The notes under the pieces are model-generated. The model worked only from the letters and a program-made list of their open reading frames with translations, had not been told where the DNA came from and did no database searches. DNA of 6,938 bases from RUG13615 sp040307715 (GTDB lineage: Bacteria > Bacillota > Clostridia > Peptostreptococcales > Anaerovoracaceae), in contig JAWRJC010000080.1 in NCBI GenBank assembly GCA_040307715.1, forward strand, positions 1 through 6,938, given 5' to 3'. A program made the position numbers and the translations under genes. Shown in pieces: positions 6,204 to 6,938 of the stretch (the stretch's first letter is position 1; the number at the start of each line of letters is the position of its first letter).

Positions 6204-6938
6204 CTATTCGCCGTTTTCAGGCGTACGCCCTTCCTGCGGTTTGCGGCGGCGGCTCCTGTGGCGGCGGCGTTTGCGCGGTGCATCGGTAGAGCCCGCCGCT
6301 CCCGCTGTCTGCGTCCGCTCGCCGGAAGGCGCACCTTCCTGCCGGGTGCTCTGCTGCTCCCCGCGTTCTTTGTTCTCGTCCTTGTGGCGGCGCGGCCGGT
6401 TGCGTCCGCTGCGCTCGCGGTCTTTGCCGCTGCTTTTCGCACCGTCGCTGTCCCCGCTGTCCGCGGTCTTTTTCTTTGCGTTCTGCTGCTTCTTCGGTCC
6501 GTTCTGCAGCCCCTTGCCGCGGCGTTTATCAAGCCGGGAGATGTCTTCCTTGCCGTATACGAGGATCTCGCTGTCGAGCTTTTCGTATTCCTCTCCATCT
6601 GCATTCGTTTCCGTCTGGATCAGACGGCATTTGATCTTGTCGACCAGGATGTTGACATCCATGACCACCGCCAGACCTTCCGGCGTTTCGATGCGTTCAC
6701 CGATGCCCGGCATCCCCTTACCGAGTTCCTGATAGATATCATTCTCAAATTTGAGGCAGCACATCAGTCTGCCGCACATGCCCGAGATCTTGGTGGGATT
6801 GAGCGACAGGTTCTGGGTCTTTGCCATCTTGATCGAAACAGGCTGAAAATCCGGCATCCATTCCCTGCAGCAGAGACCGCGGCCGCAGTTGCCGATCCCG
6901 CCCATCAATTTGGCCTCGTCACGCACACCGATCTGGCG
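6204..6938 (-). CDS. ricT: RicT/YaaT PSP1-family protein (5' end outside window)
   Basis: C-terminal 244 residues of the PSP1-domain protein RicT (YaaT). In B. subtilis, RicT joins RicA and RicF in a [4Fe-4S]-containing complex that works with RNase Y in mRNA maturation and affects sporulation, biofilm formation and competence. The reading frame is open at the right edge and begins RQIGVRDEAKLMGGIG, matching the interior of the family, so the GTG at 6926 is a valine codon and not the start. Conserved segments are GNCGRGLCC (Cys 18, 23 and 24 of the visible part), SIKMAKTQNLSLNPTKISG (35-53) and GMCGRLMCCLKFEND (Cys 55, 60 and 61). These cysteines are the plausible cluster ligands. After about residue 135 comes a roughly 105-residue low-complexity tail rich in Lys, Arg, Gly and Ser, with runs such as RKRRRHRSRRRK. 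This tail is not part of the core domain and may contact RNA (inference). It leads the cluster, with trmN6 29 bases downstream. Confidence 0.93.
   Translation of the reverse strand, partial: RQIGVRDEAKLMGGIGNCGRGLCCREWMPDFQPVSIKMAKTQNLSLNPTKISGMCGRLMCCLKFENDIYQELGKGMPGIGERIETPEGLAVVMDVNILVDKIKCRLIQTETNADGEEYEKLDSEILVYGKEDISRLDKRRGKGLQNGPKKQQNAKKKTADSGDSDGAKSSGKDRERSGRNRPRRHKDENKERGEQQSTRQEGAPSGERTQTAGAAGSTDAPRKRRRHRSRRRKPQEGRTPENGE

Noticed and set aside
5413..6732. A 439-codon open frame on the plus strand opposite trmN6 and the ricT tail.
   Set aside because: It spans two unrelated well-supported genes and the gap between them. Its second half is Ser/Arg/Leu-rich low complexity mirroring the basic RicT tail.
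6204..6926. RicT starting at the GTG at 6926.
   Set aside because: The frame continues upstream to the window edge with RQIG, which matches the family interior. The true start is outside the window.

Overview
The window is a compact, single-direction stretch of core genome from what looks like an anaerobic Gram-positive bacterium (Firmicutes, probably Clostridia). The pointers are a class III (Firmicutes-type) fructose-1,6-bisphosphatase, a RicT/YaaT-family protein followed by a TrmN6/YabB-type methyltransferase, an AbrB-type regulator, strong AGGAGG-type ribosome binding sites, and two anaerobe-typical proteins (rubrerythrin and the two-subunit iron-sulfur fumarase). Base composition is moderately GC-rich by eye, so a low-GC clostridium is unlikely. 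I cannot name the genus. No tRNA, rRNA, CRISPR array, insertion sequence or phage gene is visible.

All nine genes lie on the minus strand, so transcription runs from the right edge to the left. In that order they are: ricT (5' end outside the window, 6938-6204), trmN6 (6174-5443), a short gap with a plausible promoter, a one-helix membrane protein resembling DUF948 (5337-5014), a gap holding a strong hairpin, an AbrB-like regulator with a cysteine-pair tail (4951-4709), murA with a GTG start (4679-3414), rubrerythrin (3387-2851), fumarase alpha (2797-1955), fumarase beta (overlapping alpha, to 1419), and fbp (from 1391, 3' end outside the window). The longest gap between genes is about 105 bases. 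I saw no convincing intrinsic terminator, so one or two long transcripts are likely.

The right half is a reduced version of the ricT-yabA-trmN6-rsmI-abrB neighbourhood known from Bacillus subtilis, with yabA and rsmI missing and the membrane protein in the rsmI position. The left half groups cell-wall precursor synthesis (MurA), peroxide defence (rubrerythrin), a C4-dicarboxylate step (fumarase) and gluconeogenesis (Fbp). Placing an oxidant-sensitive [4Fe-4S] fumarase directly after a peroxide reductase makes functional sense, but joint function is an inference.

I looked for a novel system and did not find a strong one. The items most worth a second look are the DUF948-like/AbrB pair with its intergenic hairpin, the highly basic RicT tail, a perfect 12-base Shine-Dalgarno sequence inside the fumarase alpha coding region, and an 18-codon reading frame overlapping the end of trmN6.
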